A DNA stretch of 64,000 nt from G958295935 sp965224235 (lineage in GTDB: Bacteria; Chloroflexota; Dehalococcoidia; Lucifugimonadales; Lucifugimonadaceae). The stretch spans positions 310,001-374,000 of the forward strand of contig CBDCYP010000001.1 of the NCBI GenBank assembly GCA_965224235.1. Direction: 5' to 3'. The translations under genes were made by a program, and so were the position numbers. The notes beneath the pieces were generated by a model that saw only the letters and a list, made by a program, of their open reading frames with translations, did no database searches and had not been told where the DNA came from. Position 1 is the first letter of the stretch. Each line of letters starts with the position of its first letter. Of this stretch, positions 1-8,559 are shown piece after piece.

Positions 1-660
1 GAGCACTCTGCCGATCCCTGCCAAAAGGTTAGAGATCACCCCTATCTTGTCTGCCACCTTTGCGCCACCGATTACCGCTACGGATGGGCTTTCATGCGAC
101 CCCAGCACGTGGCCCAGCATCTCCAGCTCCTTCTCCATGAGGAGTCCGGCATACGAAGGAAGATAGGCCGTCACGCCCGCGACAGAGGCATGCTCCCTGT
201 GGGCTGCGCCGAACGCGTCGTTGACGTAAACATCGGCCAGCGACGCAAGGCTCCTGGAAAACCCGTCGTCGTTCGTCTCCTCACCCGGGTCGAAACGCAG
301 ATTCTCCAACATGCCTGCCTGAGCCGGTCCGAGGGCGGCGACGGCGGATCCTACGTCGGGACCGGCCGGGCCGCCAAAGTCGAAGATATCTGCTCCGAGA
401 AGCTCGCCAAACCGTTTTCTGACCGGCGCCATTCGCAAATCAGCCGCCGGCCTGCCCCTGGGCCTGCCCAAATGAGAACACACTACGAGCGACGCCCCGC
501 GGCCGATCAGATCCCTAATGGTCGGCAGGGCAGCCTTGATGCGTGAATCGTCAGAGATGGTCTGCGTGCCCGGCAAAAACGGGACATTGAAGTCCACCCT
601 GACAAGGCACCGCTTGTCGGCCGGATCGAGGTCCGACAAGGTTTTCCACCCGGCGCTCAT
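1..660 (-). CDS. pgk: Phosphoglycerate kinase, N-terminal part (cut by window edge)
   Basis: Glycolytic and gluconeogenic kinase that interconverts 1,3-bisphosphoglycerate and 3-phosphoglycerate with ADP/ATP in the cytosol. Reading the minus strand from an ATG at 660 gives an uninterrupted 220-codon frame that runs off the left edge. It shows the PGK N-terminal pattern: RVDFNVP near residue 21, SHLGRPRGRP near 68, ENLRFDPGEE near 117, VNDAFGAAHR near 145 and GGAKVADKIGVISNLL near 200. About half of the usual roughly 400-residue protein is present. The upstream polyprenyl synthase stops 10 nt before this start, so both are probably on one transcript with the tsaC-like gene. The identification is secure; only the C-terminal half is missing. 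Confidence 0.95.
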   Translation of the reverse strand, partial: MSAGWKTLSDLDPADKRCLVRVDFNVPFLPGTQTISDDSRIKAALPTIRDLIGRGASLVVCSHLGRPRGRPAADLRMAPVRKRFGELLGADIFDFGGPAGPDVGSAVAALGPAQAGMLENLRFDPGEETNDDGFSRSLASLADVYVNDAFGAAHREHASVAGVTAYLPSYAGLLMEKELEMLGHVLGSHESPSVAVIGGAKVADKIGVISNLLAGIGRVL

Positions 661-670
661 TCGACGTGAA

Positions 671-1702
671 TCAGGGACATGACGGCACGAGGGCTCTGCC
701 GGTCTCCCTCAGCAAATCGCACGCATGGGAATCGAGCCCCGACCGTTCAAGACCCACATCCGATTCGTGCAGCAGCCGGTCTACCGCCGACTTGGTAACC
801 TCGCGGCCTCCCGCGCTGTCACACAGTCGTGCTATGTCATCCAGCACAGAAGGCTCGAGGACTCGCCGCATGTACATCTCTCCAAGGAGGCGTTTGGTCC
901 TGGGTTCTGCCATCGCGAAGGCGTTAATGACCGGCAGGCTCTTCTTCTTCGTAATCATCCGCCCCTGCTGAATCGTGTCCCTCTCCCCCGCTGGCCATAA
1001 CGTCAGATAATCTTCCGCAAGTTGCCGAGCCGACCCGATCTTCTGTCCAAATTGATCCAGTTCATCTGCGAGGTTCGAATCGTCAGAAACAGCCAACGCG
1101 CCGAGTCTGGCGGCGCACCCATACAACGCTCCTACCCGATCGTCGACCATCTCCAAATAGGAGGCCGCGGTCATGGACATTCGCTCCTGATTGGCGATGT
1201 CGGCGTATTCACCCTCGCATATCTTCACGGCCGCCTCGTCTAGCGCCCTGATCGCCAACGCCACCTGTTTAGGGTCTACATCCTCATCACTCAACCCGAA
1301 CAGGGCCAACCTCGCCATTGCGTGCATACCATCTCCGGCGTTGATCGCCTGGGCCGGACCCCAGTTCCACCATACCGACGGCCGCCCTGCCCGTTCGGTG
1401 TTGCCGTCTTCTATGTCGGTGTGGATCAACCAGAAACTGTTCATCATCTCGACAGAAATGGCGTGATTGATCGCAGGCCGGTAGTCCCCACCGGAAGCAT
1501 AGGCAGCCGCAAGTGTCATCCCGCCATGAAGACGCGGCGGTGGGCCCAACAACGCCGATTCACCCTCTTCCCTGCCCCAGCCAAGTTGGTACGACATCAT
1601 GTCGTAAAGGGGCAGCGTCCTCGACTCGACGAAATCGCGCAGCGCGGCGTTCAAGTCGCCCTCGGCCGTACCTGGCAGGCCCGCGAATACTCCGTCACCC
1701 AT
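671..1702 (-). CDS. Polyprenyl synthetase family protein with altered Asp-rich motifs
   Basis: A 343-residue member of the trans-isoprenyl diphosphate synthase fold, whose typical members extend allylic diphosphates with isopentenyl diphosphate. The first aspartate-rich motif, normally DDxxD, reads HTDIEDGNTERAGRPS near residue 93. The second, normally DDxxD followed by a GKxTLP-like stretch, reads QLAEDYLTLW and later KKKSLP near residues 228-252. Both motifs therefore keep acidic residues but depart from consensus, so chain length and even activity are uncertain. It lies between the tsaC-like gene upstream and pgk 10 nt downstream, all on the minus strand. No membrane segment or signal peptide is visible. 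The family call is good; calling it geranylgeranyl or farnesyl diphosphate synthase would be guesswork. Confidence 0.8.
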   Translation of the reverse strand: MGDGVFAGLPGTAEGDLNAALRDFVESRTLPLYDMMSYQLGWGREEGESALLGPPPRLHGGMTLAAAYASGGDYRPAINHAISVEMMNSFWLIHTDIEDGNTERAGRPSVWWNWGPAQAINAGDGMHAMARLALFGLSDEDVDPKQVALAIRALDEAAVKICEGEYADIANQERMSMTAASYLEMVDDRVGALYGCAARLGALAVSDDSNLADELDQFGQKIGSARQLAEDYLTLWPAGERDTIQQGRMITKKKSLPVINAFAMAEPRTKRLLGEMYMRRVLEPSVLDDIARLCDSAGGREVTKSAVDRLLHESDVGLERSGLDSHACDLLRETGRALVPSCP

Positions 1703-1751
1703 AGTCGTTAGCCCGCCGTCCCGTCACGCAGGCCAAAATGGCGTACTGTTC

Positions 1752-2372
1752 TCATCGAACGCTGCTGATCGCCTTGACGCCAGGCAGGAACGGCGCAAGT
1801 TCTGCCAACGAGATTGCGCCCTCTCGCAGTACGACGGGCGACTTGCCGCACAGGTTGACCACGGTCGACGCAGCCGTGTGATTCCCACATTCGCCGGGCA
1901 CGATGTAGTCGACGTCGTCGCCGACGTCGTCCTGCACGTCGGCGGCGGTCTTGTGTGGGCCGCGGCCCGAATAATTTGCGCTTGTGCCAGTCAATGCGTA
2001 ACCGAGTTTACTCGCGATACTTCGCGGTATCTCATGATCAGGAACTCGAACGCCCACAGTCCCTTTTCCGACGGTAACCCCGTGAGCAACGCCATCGACC
2101 GCCGGCACAACTATCGTAAGCGCCCCCGGCCAGAACGCCTCGGCCAAATTCTCCATTTCCGACGGGGGGTCGAGGCAGACTTTACCGACATCGCCGGCAT
2201 CCGCAAGAAGCGCCGGAAGCGGAGATGTCGGCGCCCTGCCCTTGGCCCTGATAACCCGCTCGACAGCATTCTCATCGAAGACGTTGGCGCCGAGTCCATA
2301 GTACGTATCAGTGGGAAAAGCTACTATCCCTCCGCGTTGCAGGATCGCAACCGCTATTTCGACAGGAGACAT
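1752..2372 (-). CDS. Sua5/YciO/YrdC family protein, likely L-threonylcarbamoyladenylate synthase
   Basis: Members of this family condense threonine, bicarbonate and ATP to threonylcarbamoyl-AMP for t6A37 modification of ANN-decoding tRNAs. The 206-residue product starts with an amphipathic helix, then has the YrdC signature FPTDTYYGLGANV near residue 19, the basic pocket residues in RAKGRAPTSPLP near 43, and PGALTIVVPA, TVGVRVPDHEI and LTGTSANYSG further on. All are classic YrdC-domain blocks. The frame is open up to 2450, but the ATG at 2372 (MSPVEIAVAILQ) fits the family start, and the 26 extra residues look non-coding. It is a short, YrdC-only form without the Sua5 C-terminal domain. It diverges from guaA and leads a probable operon with the polyprenyl synthase and pgk. 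The t6A step also links it loosely to mtaB at 33.6 kb, which modifies t6A further. Confidence 0.9.
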   Translation of the reverse strand: MSPVEIAVAILQRGGIVAFPTDTYYGLGANVFDENAVERVIRAKGRAPTSPLPALLADAGDVGKVCLDPPSEMENLAEAFWPGALTIVVPAVDGVAHGVTVGKGTVGVRVPDHEIPRSIASKLGYALTGTSANYSGRGPHKTAADVQDDVGDDVDYIVPGECGNHTAASTVVNLCGKSPVVLREGAISLAELAPFLPGVKAISSVR

Positions 2373-2469
2373 GTCGTAGCATTGGCCCGTCCGGCTGCGA
2401 CCACTCAAGCCGCATCCCGACGCCAACACGCCCCGGTAGACGGGGCGCATTCCTCAGTTTAATTTCAGT

Positions 2470-2498
2470 TTGACGGAGTCTAGCACAACAGCTACGTA
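2470..2498 (+). promoter_or_regulatory. Candidate sigma-70 promoter of guaA
   Basis: A TTGACG -35 box (2470-2475), a 17-bp spacer and a TACGTA -10 box (2493-2498) lie in the 145-bp gap between the divergent tsaC-like gene and guaA. A start site near 2505 would give a leader of only about a dozen bases before the ATG at 2518, which agrees with the absence of a Shine-Dalgarno sequence there. Inferred from consensus match only. Confidence 0.4.
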
Positions 2499-2517
2499 GA
2501 GAACGTTTCTCCAACCC

Positions 2518-4191
2518 ATGCCAATCCTCCATGACAAGGCCTCCACCCGCCGCGTTTCTACCTCAGATGACATCGAGGTCGGGACATACCTGGAAATCGC
2601 CCAGGGCGACCGCATCGACGACCGGAGGATTCCGGCCGCAACCGAGGCTGCGCGCACGCAGTGCATCGTCGTAATTGACTTCGGCTCACAGTACAGTCGG
2701 CTGATCGCCCGCCGCTTCCGGGAATCCAACGTGTATTGCGAGATTGTCCCCCCCACGTCAGGGCCGGAGATCCTGGACGAACAGGACGTTCGCGGCATCG
2801 TGCTTTCAGGTGGTCCGGAAAGCGTATATGAACGAAACGCGCCGATGGCCCCCGGGTGGGTCTACGATGCCGGAGTTCCCGTGCTTGGCATTTGCTACGG
2901 CATGCAGCTGTTGGCGCACCAACTCGGGGGGAAAGTCGCGCCGGGTGCCGCCCGCGAATACGGCTTCTCCGTACTGCGCCGCGCCGACTCCCAAGATGGA
3001 TTGCTGGACGGGCTCGATGCGTCCGTTCCCGTCTGGATGAGCCATGGGGACCGGATCGATGAACTCCCACCGGGATTCCGTGTCTGGGCGTCATCGGAGA
3101 ACTCACCCATCGCCGTGATGGGAAACGACCTTGGTATGTACGGCATCCAGTTCCATCCGGAAGTCGCACACACACCGCAGGGCGCGGAGATCATCCGAAA
3201 CTTCGCCTACAAGGTCTGCGGATGCGAAGGCACGTGGACCCCGTCCAACTTCGTGAGCGACGCTATCGACCGCATTCGGGCGCAGGTGGGCGACGGGCGA
3301 GTCATCTGTGCCCTTTCCGGCGGTGTCGACTCAGCGGTGGCTGCTGCCCTTATTAACAGAGCCATAGGCGACCGGCTCACGTGCATATTCGTCAACAACG
3401 GGTTGATGCGACGGGCAGAGCCCGAAAGGGTCCAGGACCTGTTCTCCCGCAATCTTGGCCTGAAGCTCGTCTACGCCGACGAGTCCGAGAGGTTCCTGTC
3501 GGCGCTGAAGGGAGTAACGGACCCCGAAGTGAAGCGAAAGCGCATCGGCGAAGAGTTCATCCGCGTGTTCGAGGAGAAAGCAATCGAGCTTGGAGAGGTC
3601 GACTTTCTGGCCCAGGGGACGTTGTATCCGGACGTTATCGAGAGCAAGACCGCTGAATCCACCGCTTCACACAAGATCAAGACCCACCACAACGTTGGCG
3701 GCCTGCCGGAGCGAATGAAACTGCAATTGGTTGAACCGCTTCGTTACATGTTCAAAGACGAGGTGAGATTGGCCGGGGCTGAACTGGGCCTGTCGTCAGA
3801 GGTGCTCAACAGGCAACCGTTCCCGGGACCCGGTCTCGCCATCCGTATAATCGGTGAAATCACTCACGAAAAGCTCGAAGTGCTGAGGGCTTGCGATTGG
3901 ATCGTCATCGACGAAGTGAAGGGCGACCATCTCTACGAGCAGCTGTGGCAGGCATTCGCAGTGTTGACCGACACCCGCACCGTTGGAGTGATGGGCGACC
4001 GCCGTACATACCAGCACGTCGTGGCTATCAGGGCCGTCGCCAGCAACGACGCAATGACCGCCGATTGGGCGCGGCTGCCATACGACACGCTTGGCCGCAT
4101 CTCATCCCGCATCGTTAACGAGGTCCCTTCGGTGAACCGGGTCGTCTACGACATCACGAGCAAGCCGCCCGGAACCATCGAATGGGAGTAG
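2518..4191 (+). CDS. guaA: GMP synthase (glutamine-hydrolysing)
   Basis: Converts XMP, glutamine and ATP to GMP, the last step of guanine nucleotide synthesis. Domain order is class I glutamine amidotransferase, ATP pyrophosphatase, then the GMPS dimerisation domain. The amidotransferase begins near residue 50 (VIDFGSQYSRLIARR), with the nucleophile C126 in GICYGMQLL and the His/Glu pair H213 and E215 in FHPEV. The PP-loop SGGVDS is at 267-272. The C-terminus ends in the family-typical TSKPPGTIEWE. At 557 residues it is about 40 longer than usual because of an N-terminal tail rich in charged residues with no known domain. The putative promoter just upstream supports the ATG used. purD follows after 22 nt, so guaA probably heads the purine operon. 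Confidence 0.97.
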   Translation: MPILHDKASTRRVSTSDDIEVGTYLEIAQGDRIDDRRIPAATEAARTQCIVVIDFGSQYSRLIARRFRESNVYCEIVPPTSGPEILDEQDVRGIVLSGGPESVYERNAPMAPGWVYDAGVPVLGICYGMQLLAHQLGGKVAPGAAREYGFSVLRRADSQDGLLDGLDASVPVWMSHGDRIDELPPGFRVWASSENSPIAVMGNDLGMYGIQFHPEVAHTPQGAEIIRNFAYKVCGCEGTWTPSNFVSDAIDRIRAQVGDGRVICALSGGVDSAVAAALINRAIGDRLTCIFVNNGLMRRAEPERVQDLFSRNLGLKLVYADESERFLSALKGVTDPEVKRKRIGEEFIRVFEEKAIELGEVDFLAQGTLYPDVIESKTAESTASHKIKTHHNVGGLPERMKLQLVEPLRYMFKDEVRLAGAELGLSSEVLNRQPFPGPGLAIRIIGEITHEKLEVLRACDWIVIDEVKGDHLYEQLWQAFAVLTDTRTVGVMGDRRTYQHVVAIRAVASNDAMTADWARLPYDTLGRISSRIVNEVPSVNRVVYDITSKPPGTIEWE

Positions 4192-4213
4192 TACGGGACA
4201 CGGGCGGCAAGTT

Positions 4214-5491
4214 GTGAAGATCCTCGTTGTCGGTTCGGGCGCGCGTGAACACGCCCTCGTATGGAAACTTAGTCAATCCAACACGCCACATCAGCTATTC
4301 GTGACACCCGGCAACCCCGGCGCCGGCGAACTCGCCGAAAAATTTGATGTGCCTGCTGAAGACATCCCCGGAGTCGTCGAAAAGGCCCGCGTAATCGAGG
4401 CCGATCTGGTCGTGATCGGGCCGGAAGCGCCACTGGCCGCCGGCCTCGCCGACGAACTGCAGCAGGCAGGAATCAGCGCGTTCGGTCCAGGCGCCGCCGC
4501 CGCCCGGATCGAGTCCTCCAAGGGGTGGGCCAAGGGCCTTATGCAACGCCATGGCATCCCCACCGCTAGTTCGGAATCGTTCGGCTCGCCAAACGAAGCC
4601 ATGGAGTATGTGAGCACACGCCCCGAAGCCAGTTTCGTGGTCAAGGCGGACGGTCTCGCCGCCGGCAAAGGCGTCGTTGTCCCTGAAACCTTTGAAGAAG
4701 CCGAACTAGCCGTATTCGACATGCTTGCAGAAAATAAACCCGGAGATGCAGGTTCGACCATCCTGATCGAAGAACGCCTCTTCGGGACCGAGTTAAGTAT
4801 CTTCGCGTTCATCGACGGCGAAACGGTATCGGCGGAAATCGCGGCCTGCGACTACAAGCGCGTGGGCGATGGCGATACCGGTCCGAACACAGGCGGTATG
4901 GGCGCATATTCGCCGCCGGAATTCTGGAATCCGGACCTTGCCGCGCAGATACGGCGTGAAATCCTTGAACCCACAGCCCGTGCCATGACGGCCGAAGGTT
5001 GCCCATTTCGCGGCGTGCTCTACGCCGGACTCATGGTCACTTCCGCAGGTCCCAAAGTCATTGAATTCAATTGCCGATTCGGAGATCCCGAAGCGCAGAT
5101 CGTCCTGCCGCGGCTTACGACCGATCTGGCTGCCATCTGCCGCGCCACCGCAGACGGGAGGCTATCCGATGTGCCGGTGACGTGGGGAGGACCGGCTCAT
5201 GTCTGTGTGGTCATGGCGTCGGGGGGGTACCCCGGATCATACGAAACCGGGGTCCCGATCAGCGGCATATCCCAACCGGGATCGTCGGGCATCGTCTTCC
5301 ACGCCGGAACCGATTACGGGCCCTCGGGCGACATCGTTACCGCTGGAGGCCGCGTGCTTTCAACTGTCGGTTCCGGCGCCAGCATGGGCGAGGCCAGGGA
5401 TCAGGCCTACGTGATGGCTTCGCAGATCTCATTTGAAGGCGCCCACTTCAGAACAGACATCGCCGAACGCGCGGCTACCCAAACCGCCTGA
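4214..5491 (+). CDS. purD: Phosphoribosylamine--glycine ligase (GARS)
   Basis: ATP-grasp ligase joining phosphoribosylamine and glycine, the second step of de novo purine synthesis. The 425-residue length is standard. The N-domain begins MKILVVGSGAREHALVWKL. The ATP-grasp core carries VVKADGLAAGKGVVV near residue 140, the GGMGAYSPP block near 227 and EFNCRFGDPEAQ near 285, which is the family signature for metal and phosphate binding. A GTG start at 4214 is chosen because it gives the canonical N-terminus. It follows guaA by 22 nt and is followed by the HAD phosphatase gene, whose GTG start lies 10 nt after this stop, pointing to one transcript. Confidence 0.97.
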   Translation: MKILVVGSGAREHALVWKLSQSNTPHQLFVTPGNPGAGELAEKFDVPAEDIPGVVEKARVIEADLVVIGPEAPLAAGLADELQQAGISAFGPGAAAARIESSKGWAKGLMQRHGIPTASSESFGSPNEAMEYVSTRPEASFVVKADGLAAGKGVVVPETFEEAELAVFDMLAENKPGDAGSTILIEERLFGTELSIFAFIDGETVSAEIAACDYKRVGDGDTGPNTGGMGAYSPPEFWNPDLAAQIRREILEPTARAMTAEGCPFRGVLYAGLMVTSAGPKVIEFNCRFGDPEAQIVLPRLTTDLAAICRATADGRLSDVPVTWGGPAHVCVVMASGGYPGSYETGVPISGISQPGSSGIVFHAGTDYGPSGDIVTAGGRVLSTVGSGASMGEARDQAYVMASQISFEGAHFRTDIAERAATQTA

Positions 5492-5501
5492 GAATTGGCC
5501 C

Positions 5502-6260
5502 GTGGCCCTCTCGATAAATTGCGATTTCGACGACACGGCGGCCACCGCCAACGTGGCCCACCTGCTGCTTGAACGATTCGGCGGAGCCGGAGCCAAGGAG
5601 TCCGCAAGGGCCTACAGACACCGAGAAATCACGTTTCGGGAATATCAAGAGCAGGCATTCAACGCCGTCGACGCAACAATGGCCGAGATGTACGAATACG
5701 TAAAACAGCACGCCTTGCTCAGGCCCGGATTCAGGGAACTCGCCGACGCCGCCAGCGCAACGGAGCACGATCTTACGGTGGTCTCGGCCGGCCTGGACTT
5801 CTACATTCAGGCGCTACTTGATGCCAACAGCCTCGGCAACATTCCCATCGTCGCGGTGGCTGTTCGTGAACAGTCCGCGCCGGACGGGCCGTTTCGGTAC
5901 GATTATCCGGTGAGCAGGGCCGATTGCGACGCCGCATGGGGCGTATGCAAATGCCAGGCCATCGATGATGCACGGACAGCCGGAATGCAAACAGTATTCG
6001 TCGGAGACGGTCCGGGGGGCGACGCATGCGCGGCGGCAGAAGCCGACTTCGTATTTGCTCGGGGGAGACTGCTCACGCACTGCCGCCAAAACAACATCGC
6101 CGCAACGCCATTCGAACTACTCCACCCGGTAGTGGATTTCGTGCAAGAACATACTCAAGAACTTCTTCGACCCGGTCGCCGTCGTCCTGGTGCCCCCGTA
6201 GTGGGCTCCCCGCGGGAACGATTTCAAAAAGAGGTCGACACCGGGAAACGGCCGAAATGA
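5502..6260 (+). CDS. HAD-superfamily (MtnX-like) phosphatase in the purine operon
   Basis: Soluble haloacid-dehalogenase-type phosphatase of about 252 residues. Motif I is DFDDT with the nucleophile D8 and acid D10, motif II is the serine in VVSAGLDFY, and motif IV is GDGPGGDACAAAEADFVFARG. The cap has the composition of the HAD-IB group that includes MtnX and SerB-like enzymes. The frame is open from 5433, overlapping purD, but the GTG at 5502 gives MALSINCDFDDT, the natural family start, and removes the overlap. Its stop overlaps the purB start by the ATGA at 6257-6260, so the two genes are translationally coupled. The position between purD and purB suggests a phosphomonoester linked to nucleotide metabolism as substrate, but the substrate cannot be read from sequence. 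Confidence 0.8.
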   Translation: MALSINCDFDDTAATANVAHLLLERFGGAGAKESARAYRHREITFREYQEQAFNAVDATMAEMYEYVKQHALLRPGFRELADAASATEHDLTVVSAGLDFYIQALLDANSLGNIPIVAVAVREQSAPDGPFRYDYPVSRADCDAAWGVCKCQAIDDARTAGMQTVFVGDGPGGDACAAAEADFVFARGRLLTHCRQNNIAATPFELLHPVVDFVQEHTQELLRPGRRRPGAPVVGSPRERFQKEVDTGKRPK

Positions 6261-7597
6261 TCAAGCGATACTCCCTCCCGAAGATGAAGGCCGTGTGGTC
6301 AGAGGACCACATGTTTGAACTGTGGCTTCTCATTGAAGTGGCGGCGTCCGAGGGGTGGACTGAATTAGGGGTTATCCCACTCCAGGACATGGCGTTGATT
6401 CGCAGGGCCGAGTTCAGTCGCGCAGCGTACGACCGATGGTTTGACGACACCAGGCACGACGTCGTCTCGTTCACTCGTGCCGTTGGCGAGTCGCTGGGAG
6501 AAGAACGCAGATGGCTGCATCACGGCCTCACCTCAAATGACGTGAAAGACACGGCGCTCAGCCTGCAAATGGTCGAAGCGCTTGGACTAATCCGGACCGG
6601 CGTAAAGCGCCTGATGGACATGACCGCGGCACGCGCAATCGAGTTAAAGGACACACCGTGCATTGGGCGGTCCCACGGCATTCACGCCGAGCCGCTGAGT
6701 TTCGGGCTCAAACTAGCTCTTTGGTGGACCGAACTTGCTCGACACATGGATCGTCTAGACGAAACACAAAGCCGCGTGGCGGTCGGCAAGCTGTCGGGCC
6801 CGGTTGGCGCCTACGCCAGCGTCCCGCCCGAGATCGAGGCATACGTCTGCGCCCAGCTCAACCTGACCCCGGCGCCGGTCTCGAATCAGGTGATACAGCG
6901 CGACAGGCACGCTGAATTCGTCCAGTCCCTCGCCCTGCTTGCGGCGACCCTGGAAAAGATCGCCACCGAGATCAGGTCGCTCCAGAGGACCGAGATCAGA
7001 GAGGTCGAGGAGCCGTTCGGCGAGCCGGGATTTGTCTCCAAGGGTTCTTCATCAATGCCGCACAAGAGGAACCCAGAGCTCTCAGAGCGCATATGCGGCC
7101 TGGCCAGGCTGGTCAGGGGCCACGCCATCACAGGACTCGAAAACGTGGCCCTCTGGCATGAACGCGACATTTCCCATTCGTCGGCCGAAAGAATGATCCT
7201 GCCTGACTCGGCGCTGGCGGTCGACTACATGTTGCACCTGCTCGCAAACGTAGTCTCCGGCATGGCAGTCTATCCCGACCGCATGAAGCGCAACATCGAA
7301 CTCACACGCGGCCTGGTGTTCTCCTCCAGGGTCCTGCTCGCCCTCGTTGAAGCAGGGATGGACCGAAACGAAGCATACGAACTGGTACAGGACCACGCTC
7401 TGGCCGCATTCGATTCCGATTCAGACTTCCGCGAACTTGCCGCCGCAGACCCGAGAGTCGCGGCAAGGATTTCTGCGAACGAACTGGCAAATCTGTTCGA
7501 CTACGGTTATTTTCTCCGGTTCACTGACGCAATCTTCGAACGAATCGGCCTGACGGAACAATACGAAAAGTCGAATGCCGAGCGGGTTCCTCAATGA
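6257..7597 (+). CDS. purB: Adenylosuccinate lyase
   Basis: Fumarase/aspartase-superfamily lyase acting twice in purine synthesis: SAICAR to AICAR plus fumarate, and adenylosuccinate to AMP plus fumarate. The 446-residue protein starts MIKRYSLPKMKAVWSEDHMF. It contains the TSNDVKDTA active-site block near residue 90, the GRSHGIHAEPLSFG histidine block near 140 and the signature loop GSSSMPHKRNPELSE near 263 with the catalytic serine. The frame extends upstream to 6026, but the ATG at 6257 gives the canonical N-terminus. It forms an ATGA overlap with the HAD phosphatase stop, and a second ATGA overlap (7594-7597) joins it to purC. Confidence 0.97.
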   Translation: MIKRYSLPKMKAVWSEDHMFELWLLIEVAASEGWTELGVIPLQDMALIRRAEFSRAAYDRWFDDTRHDVVSFTRAVGESLGEERRWLHHGLTSNDVKDTALSLQMVEALGLIRTGVKRLMDMTAARAIELKDTPCIGRSHGIHAEPLSFGLKLALWWTELARHMDRLDETQSRVAVGKLSGPVGAYASVPPEIEAYVCAQLNLTPAPVSNQVIQRDRHAEFVQSLALLAATLEKIATEIRSLQRTEIREVEEPFGEPGFVSKGSSSMPHKRNPELSERICGLARLVRGHAITGLENVALWHERDISHSSAERMILPDSALAVDYMLHLLANVVSGMAVYPDRMKRNIELTRGLVFSSRVLLALVEAGMDRNEAYELVQDHALAAFDSDSDFRELAAADPRVAARISANELANLFDYGYFLRFTDAIFERIGLTEQYEKSNAERVPQ

Positions 7598-8505
7598 CAA
7601 CGACGGTATTTGAAACCCAACTGCCCGGGCTCATACATAGGGGAAAGGTCAGGGATACATACGACATGGGTGACGGGCTCATGCTCATGGTTGCCACCGA
7701 CAGGATCTCGGCGTTCGACGTGGTCCTGCCGACTCCCGTGCCCGGTAAGGGCGCGGTCCTCAGCCAGATGTCGGCCTTTTGGTTCGAACTGACCCGTAGT
7801 TCGGTTCCGAACCACATGGTGGGCATGGCGTACGACACAAATGCGCTGGGAAATCTGTCGAAAATCTCAGCGGCGCGAGATCTATCCCCTGCCCTGCGAA
7901 GCAGGTCCATGGTCGTCAGAAGGGCCGAACGAATCGACATGGAGTGCGTTGTAAGGGGATACATCACAGGCGGGGGCTGGACGGAGTACAAAGCCGCCGG
8001 AACCCTTAACGGCGCTCCTTTAAGGCCGGGAATACTGGAAGCGGAGAGATTCGACGAGCCCTTGTTCACACCATCGACCAAGGCGGAATCTGGGCACGAT
8101 GTTCCGTTGAGCCGAAATGAGGGGGAAGACCTCGTCGGGGTAGACCTCTATAACCGCCTGGAAGAAATGAGCCTCGCGGTCTATCGACTCGCGCGCCAAT
8201 GGGCGGAGGCCCGCGGCATGATTCTGGCGGACACCAAATTGGAGTTCGGCTTCATCGACGGCGAACTCACCCTCATCGACGAACTTCTTACACCGGATTC
8301 GAGCCGGTTCTGGGATGCCAAAGATTGGCGTCCAGGCAATTCTCCCCACGCATTCGACAAGCAATACGTACGCAATTGGCTAACTCACGCCGGCTGGAAT
8401 AAAGCGCCGCCGGCGCCTGCCTTGCCGGACCATGTGATCAGCGAAACAGGAAATCGATACAAAGAAGCATTCAAGCGACTTACGGGTCGCGATCAATTAG
8501 CCTAG
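7594..8505 (+). CDS. purC: Phosphoribosylaminoimidazole-succinocarboxamide synthase (SAICAR synthase)
   Basis: ATP-dependent ligase joining CAIR and aspartate. The 303-residue form resembles the longer bacterial/yeast-type SAICAR synthase. It opens with a GLIHRGKVRDTYD block near residue 12 and MVATDRISAFDVVLP near 30. It then has the VVRGYITGGGWTEYK block near 116, LADTKLEFGFIDGELTLIDELLTPDSSRFW near 211 and the family C-terminus after DKQYVRNWL. It is translationally coupled to purB by ATGA. The next gene begins 54 nt downstream. purB and purC act on consecutive intermediates, which fits their pairing. Confidence 0.97.
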   Translation: MTTTVFETQLPGLIHRGKVRDTYDMGDGLMLMVATDRISAFDVVLPTPVPGKGAVLSQMSAFWFELTRSSVPNHMVGMAYDTNALGNLSKISAARDLSPALRSRSMVVRRAERIDMECVVRGYITGGGWTEYKAAGTLNGAPLRPGILEAERFDEPLFTPSTKAESGHDVPLSRNEGEDLVGVDLYNRLEEMSLAVYRLARQWAEARGMILADTKLEFGFIDGELTLIDELLTPDSSRFWDAKDWRPGNSPHAFDKQYVRNWLTHAGWNKAPPAPALPDHVISETGNRYKEAFKRLTGRDQLA

Positions 8506-8559
8506 AGTTTTAATAGGCCCACATACCCATTTCGGCTCAATAAACCGCAACGAACGCTC

